Source: Chloroflexota bacterium
GTDB taxonomy: Bacteria; Chloroflexota; Anaerolineae; Anaerolineales; Villigracilaceae
Assembly (NCBI GenBank): GCA_021823555.1
Contig: JAKANW010000043.1
Span: 1-12,124 of the forward strand
Direction: 5' to 3'
Length of the DNA: 12,124 bases
This document shows positions 12,028-12,124 of this stretch, piece after piece. The translations under genes and the position numbers were made by a program. How positions within the stretch are numbered: position 1 is the stretch's first letter; each line of letters opens with the position of its first letter. Under the pieces are notes generated by a model, which was not told the origin of the DNA, did no database searches, and was given only the letters and a program-made list of their open reading frames with translations.

Positions 12028-12124
12028 ATGGCATTAGACAAATCATTTATCGAACTCAACCGCGCCTCCACCGAACGCATCCGCGCCCTGGCCGCGCGCC
12101 TGACCGATGAGCAAATGCAAGATC
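12028..12124 (+). CDS. probable DinB-like protein, 3' end beyond the window
   Basis: Only 32 residues are visible: MALDKSFIELNRASTERIRA then LAARLTDEQMQD. A helical start of this kind, with a LTDEQ segment, is typical of DinB/maleylpyruvate-isomerase-like four-helix proteins, but too little is present to be sure. The ATG at 12028 is preceded by ATAGGAG at a good distance (12014-12020). It lies beyond the truncated hairpin repeat and may have its own promoter: a TATACT box occurs near 11964, with no convincing -35. Confidence 0.5.
   Translation, partial: MALDKSFIELNRASTERIRALAARLTDEQMQD

Overview
The window looks like chromosomal DNA from a bacterium of moderate GC content. The gene set fits a member of the Chloroflexota (Anaerolineae-like) known from environmental genomes: a compact NAD-type malate dehydrogenase, a pterin-dependent phenylalanine hydroxylase, a Roco GTPase, an HTH_34 regulator and many small dispersed palindromes. 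That assignment rests on gene content and style only and is tentative. No rRNA, tRNA or CRISPR array was seen.

Region 1 (1-4860) is core metabolism. The minus strand carries the first 199 residues of malate dehydrogenase (cut by the window edge), thioredoxin reductase and phenylalanine 4-monooxygenase. Facing away from the hydroxylase is a plus-strand pair: a short-chain dehydrogenase with pteridine-reductase hallmarks, then FolK. The hydroxylase needs a reduced pterin cofactor, so a reductase of the FolM/PTR1 kind next door forms a plausible cofactor-supply unit. Two well-shaped promoters lie in the divergent spacer. The trxB-phhA gap holds a wrecked toxin-antitoxin remnant and one copy of a dispersed hairpin repeat. 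Related copies lie after trxB and after the spoIIM-like gene.

Region 2 (4861-10093) is an accessory island built around an 1104-residue leucine-rich-repeat Roco GTPase. Upstream lie three separate copies of the start of a Roco gene (5013, 5182, 5981), each cut off after 8-24 codons. Downstream lies a detached copy of its last 27 codons, identical in protein sequence and different only at synonymous sites. The fragments are separated by a DUF2442/DUF4160 pair, by palindromic repeats, and by a 555-bp element with 15-bp perfect terminal inverted repeats (about 43 bp imperfect) that carries a GxxExxY (PD-(D/E)XK-like) protein. The element ends 1 bp before the Roco start codon, so it supplies the gene's leader and Shine-Dalgarno-like sequence. 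The pattern suggests a recombining locus that once held several Roco paralogues. Bacterial Roco proteins resemble innate-immune and signalling sensors, but a defence role here is inference.

Region 3 (10094-12124) holds a probable three-gene operon: a six-helix membrane protein, an HTH_34 winged-helix regulator and a SpoIIM-like membrane protein. It is driven by a strong sigma70-type promoter with a 13-bp perfect inverted repeat just after the -10 box, a likely autoregulatory operator. The window ends in the start of a probable DinB-like protein.
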